Numbered from the stretch's first letter, positions 44,985 to 53,515 are shown. The stretch: 64,000 nt of DNA from Reinekea forsetii (GCF_018860385.1 NZ_JAHKPH010000008.1:186001-250000), one strand, 5' to 3'. Translations and numbers: made by a program. Notes: generated from the letters alone by a model not told the origin.

Positions 44985-46106
44985 ATGTCTGACAAACCTG
45001 AATCCTTAACTCAAGCCGATGAATCTGCATTAATGCAGCTTAGAGAAGAAATTGATCAGCTAGATACTGAAATATTAGCCCTAATATCAAAGCGCGCCAA
45101 TTGTGCTATGAAAGTCGCCGAAGTGAAGATGAAGGCCTCTGGCAATGCTGGAGCTGTGTTTTATCGCCCTGAGCGAGAGGCGCAGGTATTAACCAGTGTA
45201 ATGGATCGAAACCCTGGGCCACTTGGTAATGAAGACATGGCTAAGTTATTTCGAGAGATTATGTCGGCCTGTTTGGCACTCGAAAAGCCTATGGAGGTTG
45301 CTTATTTGGGGCCAGAAGGCACCTTTACTCAGCAAGCTGCGTTGAAGCATTTTGGGCAATGGGTAAAAACCAAGCCGATGCCCGCTATTGATGAAGTTTT
45401 CCGTGAAGTTGAAGCCGGCGCTTGCAACTATGGCGTAGTGCCGGTTGAGAATTCTAGCGAAGGTATTGTGAATCATACTCTTGATACCTTCATTACATCG
45501 AACATTAAAATATGCGGCGAAGTTGAGTTACGAATTCACCATCACCTGTTAGCGGGTCCTAATACGAAGCACGATAAAATTTCACGTATATACAGTCACC
45601 AGCAAAGTTTGGCTCAATGTCGTAAGTGGCTAGACGCTCATATGCCACATGCTGAGCGTATTGCTGTTAGCAGTAATGCCGAAGCGGCAAAGCGCGTGCA
45701 AGGTGAGTGGAATTCTGCGGCCATTGCTGGCGAGCTGGCGGCCAGTTTATATGATTTGGAGATTGTGGAATCAAAAATTGAAGACTCGCCCGATAACTCA
45801 ACCCGATTCTTAATTATTGGCACCGAGCAAGTTGGACCTTCGAGCGAAGATAAGACCTCGCTGGTGGTTTCTATGCGTAACGAGCCAGGAGCTCTGTACC
45901 ACTTATTGAAGCCTTTCAATGAATTCGGTGTTGATATGACGCGATTAGAAACACGTCCTTCAATGACTGGAAATTGGACCTACGTATTCTTCATCGATTT
46001 CGCAGGCCATTGCGAAGATGAATCGGCCATTAAGGTTATTAATGCTATTCGGGAAACGGCTGTCGATGTCAAAGTACTTGGCTCTTATCCTAAGGGCGTG
46101 TTGTAA
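44985..46106 (+). CDS. pheA: Bifunctional chorismate mutase/prephenate dehydratase
   Basis: A 373-residue fusion enzyme for phenylalanine synthesis. Residues about 15-100 form the AroQ chorismate mutase (LREEIDQLDTEILALISKRA, then FYRPEREAQVL). The prephenate dehydratase domain starts at VAYLGPEGTFTQQAALKHFG and contains the catalytic NSTRFLIIG. The ACT regulatory domain (LVVSMRNEPGALYHLLKPF, then LTRLETRPS-type segment) follows. Two ATGs six bases apart (44979 and 44985) are possible; the second is slightly better spaced from GAG. serC, usual between gyrA and pheA in relatives, is absent. Confidence 0.95.
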   Translation: MSDKPESLTQADESALMQLREEIDQLDTEILALISKRANCAMKVAEVKMKASGNAGAVFYRPEREAQVLTSVMDRNPGPLGNEDMAKLFREIMSACLALEKPMEVAYLGPEGTFTQQAALKHFGQWVKTKPMPAIDEVFREVEAGACNYGVVPVENSSEGIVNHTLDTFITSNIKICGEVELRIHHHLLAGPNTKHDKISRIYSHQQSLAQCRKWLDAHMPHAERIAVSSNAEAAKRVQGEWNSAAIAGELAASLYDLEIVESKIEDSPDNSTRFLIIGTEQVGPSSEDKTSLVVSMRNEPGALYHLLKPFNEFGVDMTRLETRPSMTGNWTYVFFIDFAGHCEDESAIKVINAIRETAVDVKVLGSYPKGVL

Positions 46107-47024
46107 GTGAGTACTTCTAAACCGTCTGTATTGATTATTGGCTTGGGTCTAATAGGCGCTTCTTTTGGGAAAGCGTTAAAAGCGACCGGGTCGGCCAGAG
46201 TTTTGGGGGCGGATCAACAAGCCGAAGTGCCTAAAATTGCGTTGGCTTCGGGGGTGATAGATGAGGCGGTTGACCAGTTCTCAAATCTAGAGCAAGTGGA
46301 TGTCATTGTTTTGGCTGTCCCCGTTAAAGCCATTGGTGCGGTGTTAAAGCAAGTTAAGCATTTAATACCCCGCGCTAAAGTGCTTACCGATGTGGGCAGT
46401 GTGAAGGGCGCGGTTGTAAAGCAAGTCGAAGCTGAATTAGGCGCAATACCGAGTTGTTTTGTTCCTGGTCATCCAATAGCTGGTGCTGAGAAAAGTGGCG
46501 TTAAGGCGGCTAATCCGCATTTATTTGAAAAGCATTTGCATATTCTTACGCCGTTAGAGCAAAGCAGTGCTGACGCAATTGCGCTCATTTCACAATTGTG
46601 GACTGCGGTCGGTGCCGATGTCGTGACGATGCCTGTAGATAGACACGATGAAGTGTTGGCCGCCACAAGCCATTTGCCTCATTTGTTGGCTTTCTCTCTA
46701 GTAGATACTTTAGCGCGTGAATCGGATAATAGAGAAATTTTTCGCTATGCAGCCGGTGGTTTTCGTGACTTTACGCGCATTGCCGCCTCGGATCCCACCA
46801 TGTGGCACGATGTATTTTTGACCAATCAAGACGCAACGCTTAAAATCCTGCGCAAATTTCAATCCGACTTAGCCCTGTTAGAGCAGGCTATTGAATCATC
46901 GGATGGCGATGTTTTAAAAACCGTATTTCATCGCTCTAAATCAGCTCGAGATTACTTTACCCAAGTGCTTGAGCAACGCGAAAACGGGGTGGCGTTTTCT
47001 GCTATCACAGATTACACCCCATAA
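46107..47024 (+). CDS. tyrA: Prephenate dehydrogenase
   Basis: A 305-residue NAD-dependent enzyme for tyrosine synthesis, starting with GTG directly after the pheA stop. The Rossmann motif is IGLGLIGASFGKALK, followed by PVKAIGAVLKQ, DVGSVKGAVV and GHPIAGAEKSGV, all typical of TyrA. There is no chorismate mutase domain and no C-terminal AroA: in Pseudomonas tyrA is fused to aroA (EPSP synthase), whereas here the gene stops and cmk follows 15 bases later. Confidence 0.93.
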   Translation: MSTSKPSVLIIGLGLIGASFGKALKATGSARVLGADQQAEVPKIALASGVIDEAVDQFSNLEQVDVIVLAVPVKAIGAVLKQVKHLIPRAKVLTDVGSVKGAVVKQVEAELGAIPSCFVPGHPIAGAEKSGVKAANPHLFEKHLHILTPLEQSSADAIALISQLWTAVGADVVTMPVDRHDEVLAATSHLPHLLAFSLVDTLARESDNREIFRYAAGGFRDFTRIAASDPTMWHDVFLTNQDATLKILRKFQSDLALLEQAIESSDGDVLKTVFHRSKSARDYFTQVLEQRENGVAFSAITDYTP

Positions 47025-47039
47025 TTACGAGGAAGTACC

Positions 47040-47723
47040 ATGCAAGTAGATGCACCTGTCATTACCTTAGATGGCCCAGGAGGGGCGGGTAAGGGCACTG
47101 TAAGCACATTGTTGGCTGAACGACTAGGTTGGCATTTTTTAGACTCCGGTGCTTTGTATCGGCTAACCGCTTTAGCCGCCATGAATCATGGTATTGAGAT
47201 GACCAATGAAGCCGGTTTAGCCGTAGTTGCAGAGCATTTAGATGTAACGTTTGTGCAGCAAGATGGGGAAACCGTCATCATGTTAGAAAACGACAACGTC
47301 ACCGAAGCAATACGCACTGAAGAGGTGGGGACCAATGCCTCTAAAGTGGCCGCATTTAGCCGTGTACGCGATGCTTTGTTGAAGCGCCAGCGAGCATTTG
47401 CTGTGCAGCCCGGGTTGGTTGCTGATGGGCGCGATATGGGGACGGTGGTATTTACCAAGGCGGAATTAAAAATCTTCATGACAGCGACCTCTCATGAGCG
47501 TGCTCGGCGTCGAGTTGCACAATTAACCGCTAAAGGCATCGAGGCTGACTTCGATCAAGTGAAAGCAGACATCGAAGAACGTGATGAGCGTGATATGAAT
47601 CGAAAGACAGCACCGTTGGTGGCGGCCAGTGATGCTATTGAACTCGATACCACTGAAATGAGCATTGAAGCTGTGGTTCGGTTTATTGAGCAAGAGGCAA
47701 AAAACCGAGGCCTAGCTGATTAA
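47040..47723 (+). CDS. cmk: Cytidylate kinase
   Basis: A 227-residue nucleotide kinase that phosphorylates CMP and dCMP. P-loop GPGGAGKGTVS lies at the N-terminus, then the LDSGALYR motif, VADGRDMGTVVF, and the lid ERDERDMNRKTAPL. A ribosome site (GAGGAAG) lies 6 bases before the ATG. It lies at the usual place upstream of rpsA. Confidence 0.96.
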   Translation: MQVDAPVITLDGPGGAGKGTVSTLLAERLGWHFLDSGALYRLTALAAMNHGIEMTNEAGLAVVAEHLDVTFVQQDGETVIMLENDNVTEAIRTEEVGTNASKVAAFSRVRDALLKRQRAFAVQPGLVADGRDMGTVVFTKAELKIFMTATSHERARRRVAQLTAKGIEADFDQVKADIEERDERDMNRKTAPLVAASDAIELDTTEMSIEAVVRFIEQEAKNRGLAD

Positions 47724-47727
47724 CTGA

Positions 47728-47755
47728 AAAAATAGCCCATTTGGGCTTATTTTTC
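47728..47755 (+). terminator. Terminator after cmk
   Basis: GCCC/GGGC core with a 4-base loop, flanked by AAAAT on the left and TTATTTTT on the right with one bulge. Probably partial. Confidence 0.6.
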
Positions 47756-47825
47756 GATTATCGGCACGATTAAGTTTAAAAACCTTCAAAACCATGAAAA
47801 AACCCTTGAAATACCACTAAAAAGC

Positions 47826-47853
47826 TTGGGTTTTTGCATTTCTTCCGTATAAT
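47826..47853 (+). promoter_or_regulatory. Strong promoter of rpsA
   Basis: TTGGGT at 47826-47831, a 16-base spacer and a perfect TATAAT at 47848-47853, followed by a GC-rich discriminator (ACGCCCCCC) typical of growth-rate-controlled promoters. Confidence 0.75.
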
Positions 47854-47859
47854 ACGCCC

Positions 47860-48043
47860 CCCTGAAATCAGATGATTTGTCCGATTCGTACTGCGAAAAA
47901 AGACACTTTAACTGGCCTCGAACGGCGGTTAGACCAGCAATTTCGACCGTTTGAGTTTTATTAATAGACCCGTGTTAGCTGGAATACGGAAAGTGTCGCG
48001 AATGAATTTATTGGCGACGTTTATAGTTTAGGAACTTAAATTA
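47860..48043 (+). ncRNA. rpsA mRNA leader (autoregulatory region)
   Basis: About 180 untranslated bases between the promoter and the rpsA ATG. In gammaproteobacteria the rpsA leader folds into stem-loops that replace a strong ribosome site and allow repression by S1 itself. Here too the ribosome site is weak (GGAAC ten bases before ATG). The folding was not worked out; the call rests on position, length and precedent. The 320-base gap as a whole holds the cmk terminator, the promoter and this leader. Confidence 0.5.
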
Positions 48044-49726
48044 ATGACTGAATCTTTTGCTGACCTCTTTGAAGAAAGCTTATTAACGATCGAAATGGAG
48101 CCAGGCTCTATTGTTACCGGTGTTGTTGTAGACATCGATTCTGACTGGGTTACTGTTCACGCAGGCCTTAAGTCTGAAGGCGTTATCCCACGCGTTCAAT
48201 TTTTAAACGAAGCGGGCGAAATTGAAGTCGCTCTTGGCGACGAAGTTAAAGTTGCACTTGAAGCGGTTGAAGACGGCTTTGGTGATACTAAGCTTTCTCG
48301 TGAAAAAGCGAAGCGTGCTGAAGCTTGGTCTGAGCTTGAAGAAGCTTACGAAGCAAAAGAAGTAGTAACTGGTATCATTAACGGCAAGGTTAAGGGTGGT
48401 TTCACCGTTGACGTTAAGTCTGTTCGTGCATTCCTACCGGGTTCTTTGGTTGATATCCGTCCAGTGCGTGACACTTTGCACTTGGAAGGTAAAGAACTTG
48501 AATTTAAAGTTATTAAACTTGATCAACGTCGTAACAACGTAGTTGTTTCTCGTCGTGCTGTTCTTGAAGCAAGCAACAGTGCAGAACGTGAAGAATTACT
48601 AGAAAACCTACAAGAAGGTCAAGAAGTTAAGGGTATCGTTAAGAACCTAACCGATTACGGTGCTTTCGTTGACCTAGGCGGCGTGGACGGCCTATTGCAC
48701 ATCACTGACATGGCTTGGAAGCGCATTAAGCACCCAAGTGAAATTGTTCAGGTTGGCGATGAAATCGACGTTAAAGTATTGAAGTTCGATCGTGAGCGTA
48801 ACCGTGTTTCTCTAGGTCTTAAGCAGCTAGGTGAAGATCCATGGGTAGAAATCAAAGCTCGTTACCCAGAAGACGCTGTTGTAACAGCACGCGTAACAAA
48901 CTTAACTGATTACGGTTGTTTCGCAGAGCTAGAAGAAGGCGTTGAAGGTTTAGTCCACGTTTCTGAAATGGATTGGACTAACAAGAACATTCACCCATCT
49001 AAAGTTGTTCAAGTTGGCGACGAGATTGAAGTGATGGTTCTTGATATCGACGAAGAGCGTCGTCGTATCTCTCTAGGTATTAAGCAAACTGTTGTTAACC
49101 CTTGGGAAGATTTCGGTAACCGTTTCAACAAGAACGACAAAGTATCTGGTAAGATCAAGTCTATCACTGACTTCGGTATCTTCATCGGTCTTGAAGGCGG
49201 CATCGACGGTTTGGTTCACCTTTCTGACATCAGCTGGAACGAGTCTGGTGAAGAAGCGGTACGTAAGTACAAGAAAGGCGAAGAGTTGGAAACAACGATC
49301 CTTTCTATCGATCCAGAGCGTGAGCGTATCTCTCTAGGTATCAAGCAGTTAGATATGGACCCATTCGCAGCGTACGCAGCTGAAAATGACAAAGGCACCA
49401 TCGTTAAAGGTATCGTTAAAGAAGTAAGCGCTAAAGCAGCGATCATTACTTTAGAAGAAGATATCGAAGGTACTTTGAAAGCGTCTGAAATCTCTCGCGA
49501 TAAAGTTGAAGATGCAAGCAACGTATTAAAAGAAGGTGAAGAAGTTGAAGCTAAGATTGTTAGCATCGACCGTAAGAACCGCGTAATCAGTTTGTCTATC
49601 AAAGCGAAAGACGTTGAAGAAGAGAAGAGCGCTGTTAAAGAGTTGAAAGACAAAGCTGTTGAAGCTGCAGGTCCAACAACTATTGGTGATCTGATCAAAG
49701 CTAAACTAGAAGAAGGCAGCAACTAA
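48044..49726 (+). CDS. rpsA: 30S ribosomal protein S1
   Basis: A 560-residue protein with six S1 OB-fold repeats; copies are clear at [80 protein letters not shown] and [20 protein letters not shown]. It binds mRNA leaders and docks them on the small subunit. Codon use is strongly biased, as expected for a highly expressed gene. A textbook terminator follows. Confidence 0.98.
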   Translation: MTESFADLFEESLLTIEMEPGSIVTGVVVDIDSDWVTVHAGLKSEGVIPRVQFLNEAGEIEVALGDEVKVALEAVEDGFGDTKLSREKAKRAEAWSELEEAYEAKEVVTGIINGKVKGGFTVDVKSVRAFLPGSLVDIRPVRDTLHLEGKELEFKVIKLDQRRNNVVVSRRAVLEASNSAEREELLENLQEGQEVKGIVKNLTDYGAFVDLGGVDGLLHITDMAWKRIKHPSEIVQVGDEIDVKVLKFDRERNRVSLGLKQLGEDPWVEIKARYPEDAVVTARVTNLTDYGCFAELEEGVEGLVHVSEMDWTNKNIHPSKVVQVGDEIEVMVLDIDEERRRISLGIKQTVVNPWEDFGNRFNKNDKVSGKIKSITDFGIFIGLEGGIDGLVHLSDISWNESGEEAVRKYKKGEELETTILSIDPERERISLGIKQLDMDPFAAYAAENDKGTIVKGIVKEVSAKAAIITLEEDIEGTLKASEISRDKVEDASNVLKEGEEVEAKIVSIDRKNRVISLSIKAKDVEEEKSAVKELKDKAVEAAGPTTIGDLIKAKLEEGSN

Positions 49727-49744
49727 GTTAGTTGTTCTTTCTTG

Positions 49745-49771
49745 AAAAAGCCGGCTTCTGCCGGCTTTTTT
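49745..49771 (+). terminator. Terminator of rpsA
   Basis: GCCGGC-TTCT-GCCGGC flanked by AAAAA and TTTTTT; a stable hairpin with a UUCU tetraloop directly followed by the T run. Confidence 0.95.
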
Positions 49772-49812
49772 GTGCTTCGGGCTTTCAAAAGTGCTGAAGT
49801 ATACTGCGCGAA

Positions 49813-49911
49813 GGCAGCGGATTTACCTTGAATGGTCGCTCAAGTGCATCCATGCACCGCTAAACTTCGCCATCCATGGCTCAGATTCCCATCCAAGGTA
49901 AATCCGCTACC
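49813..49911. repeat. Large imperfect extragenic palindrome
   Basis: Two 23-base arms (49813-49835 and 49889-49911) are reverse complements at 21 positions, including an exact 15-base core, AGCGGATTTACCTTG (49816-49830) against 49894-49908. The 53-base loop contains two smaller palindromes built on the word CATCCATG: GTGCATCCATGCAC and GCCATCCATGGC. No T run follows, so it is not a simple terminator. The rest of the 393-base gap before ihfB shows nothing else. It looks like one copy of a structured extragenic repeat family. Confidence 0.7.
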
Positions 49912-50119
49912 TTAGCTAACTCTTACGCTATTTTGATAATAAAGTAATCTCTGCCTAAAAGTTAACCAATTCAGGCCTTTAACCCGAAGCTCGTCGCCCG
50001 AAGCCCATAACCGCACTTCACCTAAAAAACCGTTTAAAAATAAATACTTGTGTTATTTTGCTAGCTGAATTAGGCTAAATATTAATCGCTTCGATATGAG
50101 GGTCGGGGAGGGTATGACA

Positions 50120-50410
50120 GTGACAAAATCAGAGCTGATTGAGCGTATTGTCGAACGCCAAAATCAGTTATCCGTTAGGGATGTTGAACTCGCCATTAAA
50201 ACAATGTTAGATCATATGGCTCAAAGCCTATCTGAAGGTGAGCGTATTGAAATACGTGGCTTTGGTAGCTTTTCATTGCATTATCGGTCTGCTCGTGTGG
50301 GTCGTAACCCGAAAACGGGAGAATCGGTTGAGTTAGAAGGTAAGTACGTGCCACACTTTAAACCGGGTAAAGAGTTGAGAGAGTCGGTTAACGATTGCCT
50401 CGAAGGTTAG
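50120..50410 (+). CDS. ihfB: Integration host factor subunit beta
   Basis: A 96-residue DNA-bending protein of the HU/IHF family with [20 protein letters not shown] and [20 protein letters not shown], clearly IhfB. The GTG at 50120 gives the exact E. coli-like start ([10 protein letters not shown]) and has GGAGG eight bases upstream, so it is preferred over ATG codons at 50114 and 50096, which crowd the ribosome site. Confidence 0.96.
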   Translation: MTKSELIERIVERQNQLSVRDVELAIKTMLDHMAQSLSEGERIEIRGFGSFSLHYRSARVGRNPKTGESVELEGKYVPHFKPGKELRESVNDCLEG

Positions 50411-50440
50411 TTAACGTCACGCAACGTATAAGGATACTTT

Positions 50441-50635
50441 GTGCGTTTAGTTAAAATATTACTGGTTCTGGTGCTTCTAGTGCTGGGCTGGATAGTGGGT
50501 TGGTCAAATAATGCCGATACAACATTGGCGTTTCTCGATGCTCAAACTCCCAGTTTTCCTCTGTTTGTCTGGTTGTTCTTAAGTATATTTGTGGGCTTTA
50601 TAATCGGTCTGTTGGCTAGTCGGTTATTCCGATAA
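50441..50635 (+). CDS. lapA: LapA-like inner-membrane protein (DUF1049), short form
   Basis: A 64-residue protein with two membrane helices (VKILLVLVLLVLGWIVGW and FPLFVWLFLSIFVGFIIGLL) and little else. It is much shorter than E. coli LapA, lacking the cytoplasmic C-terminal tail. The GTG start has AAGGATA just upstream. LapA works with LapB in control of lipopolysaccharide synthesis through FtsH and LpxC. Its position between ihfB and lapB supports the call. Confidence 0.85.
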   Translation: MRLVKILLVLVLLVLGWIVGWSNNADTTLAFLDAQTPSFPLFVWLFLSIFVGFIIGLLASRLFR

Positions 50636-50649
50636 AAGGTCAGGTGGTG

Positions 50650-51762
50650 ATGAACCTCGTAACCTATATTTCTAAGTACCTTCCCGCTTCTTTGCGCTCG
50701 AAGCGCTTTCTGCTTGATCAAAAACATTTTGAATTAACATCCTTTAAAGGTGATGTTAGCGAGTGGATGCAAAAATACCCTGTTAGCGAAGAAAATGCTG
50801 AAATTCACTTGGCGTTAGCCGAGCTATTCCGCCGTCGAGGTGAGTTTGATAAAGCTGTTGCGGTTCACGAAGCAATAGCGAGTGCTAACTTAGCAGGTTT
50901 TAAAGAGGAAGAGATTCTGCTCGAAATGGCACAAGACTATTATGCCGCTGGTATCTTAGGTCACGCCGAAGTTTTGCTTGAAAAGGTACTTCAAACGGCC
51001 GGGGAAGAGCACTCAAAGGTGGCTTTCCGATTATGGCTCTCAATTTTAGAGCGAGAGCAAGAATGGGGTAAAGCCATTGCCTTGGTTGAGCAGTTTGGAC
51101 AACCCGGTTCGGGTGGCATCCGGTTAGTAAACCTGTACTGTGAATATGCGCTAGAGCTAAAAAGCCAAGGTGATGTTGCCCAGTTGGCAAAAGTTCTTAA
51201 AAAGGCCCGTAGATTGACACTGGGCATACGCGCTAGCCTTATGTCGGCTGAATTAGCTACCGCTCAGAATCGACTCAAAGAAAGCATAAAATTTTACCGT
51301 GATGTGTTGATCAGAGACCCGCTAAGAAGTGATATTGTTTTGCCGGCACTTAAGCATTTGTCACACATGACAAAATCTCAAGAAGCCTTGTCAGACTTTC
51401 TCAAGGGTTTGTATCAAACACAGCCATCTGTCCGAATTTTAGAAGCGTTGATTGAATTAAATATTGATATGTCGGCCCATTATTGGGCGGCTGAAATAGA
51501 GCACCATGCAAAACAAGGGCGCTCTAAAAAAGTTTTTGATCATTGGCTTGATGGCGTCGGGTCAATTGAGAATGAGGCCAAGTTCGTCATTGGTGAGTTA
51601 GTCCATTCCAGAAGCTTAGTACGATTTGATCGCCAGAAGTGCTATCAATGCGGCTTCCAAACGGACCAGTTAATTTGGCAATGTCCACAATGCGATGGCT
51701 GGGAAACACTGTACTCAAGGTATGAGCTAAAAATTTCAAGGCAAACTTCAAAACAACGGTAA
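50650..51762 (+). CDS. lapB: LapB-like TPR/rubredoxin-type protein without N-terminal membrane anchor
   Basis: A 370-residue protein. TPR-like helices fill about 35-310 (AEIHLALAELFRRRGEFDKA, then VAVHEAIASANL). A C-terminal rubredoxin-type zinc/iron module has CYQCGF and CPQCDGWETL. These features and the position after lapA identify LapB (YciM), which helps FtsH degrade LpxC. The usual N-terminal membrane helix of LapB is missing: the first 30 residues (MNLVTYISKYLPASLRSKRF onward) are short and charged. ATG 50650 is preferred over GTG at 50644. Confidence 0.85.
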   Translation: MNLVTYISKYLPASLRSKRFLLDQKHFELTSFKGDVSEWMQKYPVSEENAEIHLALAELFRRRGEFDKAVAVHEAIASANLAGFKEEEILLEMAQDYYAAGILGHAEVLLEKVLQTAGEEHSKVAFRLWLSILEREQEWGKAIALVEQFGQPGSGGIRLVNLYCEYALELKSQGDVAQLAKVLKKARRLTLGIRASLMSAELATAQNRLKESIKFYRDVLIRDPLRSDIVLPALKHLSHMTKSQEALSDFLKGLYQTQPSVRILEALIELNIDMSAHYWAAEIEHHAKQGRSKKVFDHWLDGVGSIENEAKFVIGELVHSRSLVRFDRQKCYQCGFQTDQLIWQCPQCDGWETLYSRYELKISRQTSKQR

Positions 51763-51787
51763 TTTGTTGATTTTTAACAAAAAAATG

Positions 51788-51815
51788 TTGCATTGACGAA
51801 ATTTCGATGTATTAT
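51788..51815 (+). promoter_or_regulatory. Promoter of tRNA-Glu (and tRNA-Gly)
   Basis: TTGCAT at 51788-51793, a 16-base spacer and TATTAT at 51810-51815, followed by a GC-rich AGCGCTCG, 25 bases before the tRNA. Confidence 0.55.
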
Positions 51816-51840
51816 AGCGCTCGTTCTTGAAGCACACAGT

Positions 51841-51916
51841 GTCCCGTTCGTCTAGTGGCCTAGGACACCGCCCTTTCACGGCGGTAACAGGGGTTCGAGT
51901 CCCCTACGGGATGCCA
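51841..51916 (+). tRNA. tRNA-Glu (anticodon TTC)
   Basis: A 76-base cloverleaf with acceptor GTCCCGT/ATGGGAC-type pairing (GTCCCGT at the 5' end, ACGGGAT at the 3'), anticodon arm CCGCC-CTTTCAC-GGCGG (anticodon TTC), T arm AGGGG-TTCGAGT-CCCCT, and an encoded CCA. Nearly identical to E. coli tRNA-Glu. Confidence 0.97.
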
Positions 51917-51988
51917 CTTAAGCTTAGTTTTCTAAGTTTAGAAATGTATAAAAGAACACGAGTCGTCAGTGAAAGTAGCGATTCAAAT

Positions 51989-52063
51989 GCGGGAATAGCT
52001 CAGTGGTAGAGCACAACCTTGCCAAGGTTGGGGTCGGGAGTTCGAGCCTCCTTTCCCGCTCCA
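51989..52063 (+). tRNA. tRNA-Gly (anticodon GCC)
   Basis: A 75-base cloverleaf with acceptor GCGGGAA/TTCCCGC, anticodon stem CAACC/GGTTG around TTGCCAA (anticodon GCC), T arm GGGAG/CTCCT-type with TTCGAGC loop, encoded CCA. It lies 72 bases after tRNA-Glu, probably in the same transcript. A terminator and then a repeated 3' end follow. Confidence 0.97.
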
Positions 52064-52207
52064 AATTCTTAAAAGAAGCTAACCAGAAATGGTTGGCTTT
52101 TTTTTCGTCCCGACCCCAAGAGGTCAGGATCGAGCGTCGACCGGTTGAGCCTCCTTTCCCGCTCCAAATTTTTAAAAGAAGCTGACCAGAAATGGTTGGC
52201 TTTTTTT
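52044..52207 (+). repeat. Duplicated tRNA-Gly 3' end plus terminator
   Basis: About 62 bases from 52044 (GAGCCTCCTTTCCCGCTCCA, then trailer and terminator hairpin) recur at 52147-52207 with only about three changes, at a 103-base period. Each copy ends in its own terminator (AGCTAACCA or AGCTGACCA paired with TGGTTGGCT). The 41-base spacer is unrelated to the tRNA body except for a short GACC/GGTC-rich part. Copy two lacks the anticodon arm and is not a tRNA. Confidence 0.9.
52077..52105 (+). terminator. Terminator of the tRNA-Glu/tRNA-Gly transcript
   Basis: AGCTAACCA-GAAA-TGGTTGGCT (one G-U) followed by seven T. A second copy at about 52180-52207 backs it up. Confidence 0.92.
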
Positions 52208-52282
52208 ATGCCTGTAACTTTAGGTTACCTTGTGCTGTTATAAATAAGGCTAGCGCGGTGATTTCCGGACTAGCCTTAATCT

Positions 52283-52612
52283 GTGCTCTTAGAATCGAGC
52301 CAGTCCTATTATTTCGGGTACTTATATTTAATTAGAGCCTTACACTTTAAGGCTCTAATCGAAAAGGAAAACAGCAATCACGATTGGATCGAAACAAGGG
52401 AGTTAATTGAAGAAATAACTAAGGTAATGTATCAGGAACAGCTTTTTAAAATGCAGCGACCAGATGTTGAATTTTTTCAACAATTAAATAAATACGAGTT
52501 AGCCATTGGCCGTGAAATCAATGTTGAAGAAAGAGCTAGCATTAAAATCGAATACAGTAATTTTCTTGAAAAAAACCGTGAATTCATCAATGATTACTTA
52601 AATAGACCTTAG
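52283..52612 (+). CDS. Small hypothetical protein
   Basis: Not recognised. A 109-residue frame starting GTG without a clear ribosome site, AT-rich, predicted mostly helical (ELIEEITKVMYQEQLF, then LEKNREFINDYLNRP) and charged, with no signal peptide. It could be real, since few other frames of this length survive in intergenic DNA here, but there is no family or operon support; it follows directly on the repeated tRNA-Gly tail, a place where foreign DNA may be inserted. Confidence 0.4.
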   Translation: MLLESSQSYYFGYLYLIRALHFKALIEKENSNHDWIETRELIEEITKVMYQEQLFKMQRPDVEFFQQLNKYELAIGREINVEERASIKIEYSNFLEKNREFINDYLNRP

Positions 52613-52768
52613 GTGTTTATAGGTGGTTAACCTACTTTTAACCATTAGGTCTTTTCTCAAAAATATTGATCAGTAGAGCAAAACTAAAGTGTTACAGTGA
52701 ATAATGTGATTTTATGTGGCTCGCCTTTTGCATTGAGCAGTCCTTTGCTAACAAGTATTTTTATGCAC

Positions 52769-53515
52769 TTAGTCTAAATTAATTTCTCCATTGCTTTGCA
52801 GTTTGCTGAACGAGTCTCGTAATTTCTGCAAAACAATGGGGTCTGAATTTGGATTCATGGCTAAGTACATGTCTACGGTTCGCACTGTAAATACTTTCTC
52901 AATGTCGGGGTAGCCAGCTTCTTCTGACAGTTGATAAGCTTTTTTAACGCCACTGACCCAAACATCGATCAAGTCTTCGTGTAAACGCCTAGGGTTTAAT
53001 GAGTCGTTGGTTAAAGTAGATACGGCAATGCCTTGTGCTTCCAATATATTCGTGGCTGCATCTCCTTGGTAACCGCCAACTCTTAGATTATTTAAGTCAC
53101 TAATTGAAGAGATGTTTATGTTGCTGCCTTTTTTGGCAAAGAGTGCAAGTTCATATCTGGCAACTGGGCCAATCCACTCGAAAAGCGGCTCACGAGCTTC
53201 TGTGCGAGAAGTTGAAAATACTCCGTAGTTTGGGCGATCTAAAGCACGTTCATAAGAGACCGTCCACTTCCTTAGCTTCATGCGATAAGGAATTCCGCTA
53301 TCGGCCATGATCTTCTTGACAATTTCGGTGGCTGTACCGCCGATGTCTTCCGCCCTGTGTTCATAGTCTCTATTGGTCAGACTGTAGTTAAACTCTCCAT
53401 AATTTTCGGTTAACAAGTTAACTAAAGGAAGGTCTCCATTTTCTGAAAAAGTGGTAGACGGCAAAGCGGCTATCCCGATAAACGTAAAAGCAATTAAAAG
53501 CAATTTTCTGGTCAT
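52769..53515 (-). CDS. Orphan periplasmic solute-binding protein, family 3
   Basis: A 248-residue protein with a signal peptide (MTRKLLLIAFTFIGIAALPS, cleavage near residue 24) and the SBP-3 pattern: GTATEIVKKIMADSGIPYRM, then SISDLNNLRVGGYQGDAATN. Such proteins bind amino acids or similar ligands. No permease or ATPase gene is adjacent, and the protein may act as a free-standing sensor or amino-acid binder, as many short orphan SBP-3 proteins in marine gammaproteobacteria seem to do. A long AT-rich gap (53516-53786) without recognised features precedes it. Confidence 0.78.
   Translation of the reverse strand: MTRKLLLIAFTFIGIAALPSTTFSENGDLPLVNLLTENYGEFNYSLTNRDYEHRAEDIGGTATEIVKKIMADSGIPYRMKLRKWTVSYERALDRPNYGVFSTSRTEAREPLFEWIGPVARYELALFAKKGSNINISSISDLNNLRVGGYQGDAATNILEAQGIAVSTLTNDSLNPRRLHEDLIDVWVSGVKKAYQLSEEAGYPDIEKVFTVRTVDMYLAMNPNSDPIVLQKLRDSFSKLQSNGEINLD

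Noticed and set aside
49216-49722. A 168-codon frame antisense to rpsA
   Set aside because: The codon bias of rpsA leaves the opposite strand free of stops; the product is rich in Ser, Ile and Leu with no domain.
51827-52185. Two 60-codon frames across tRNA-Glu and tRNA-Gly
   Set aside because: They are built from tRNA sequence and its repeated tail.
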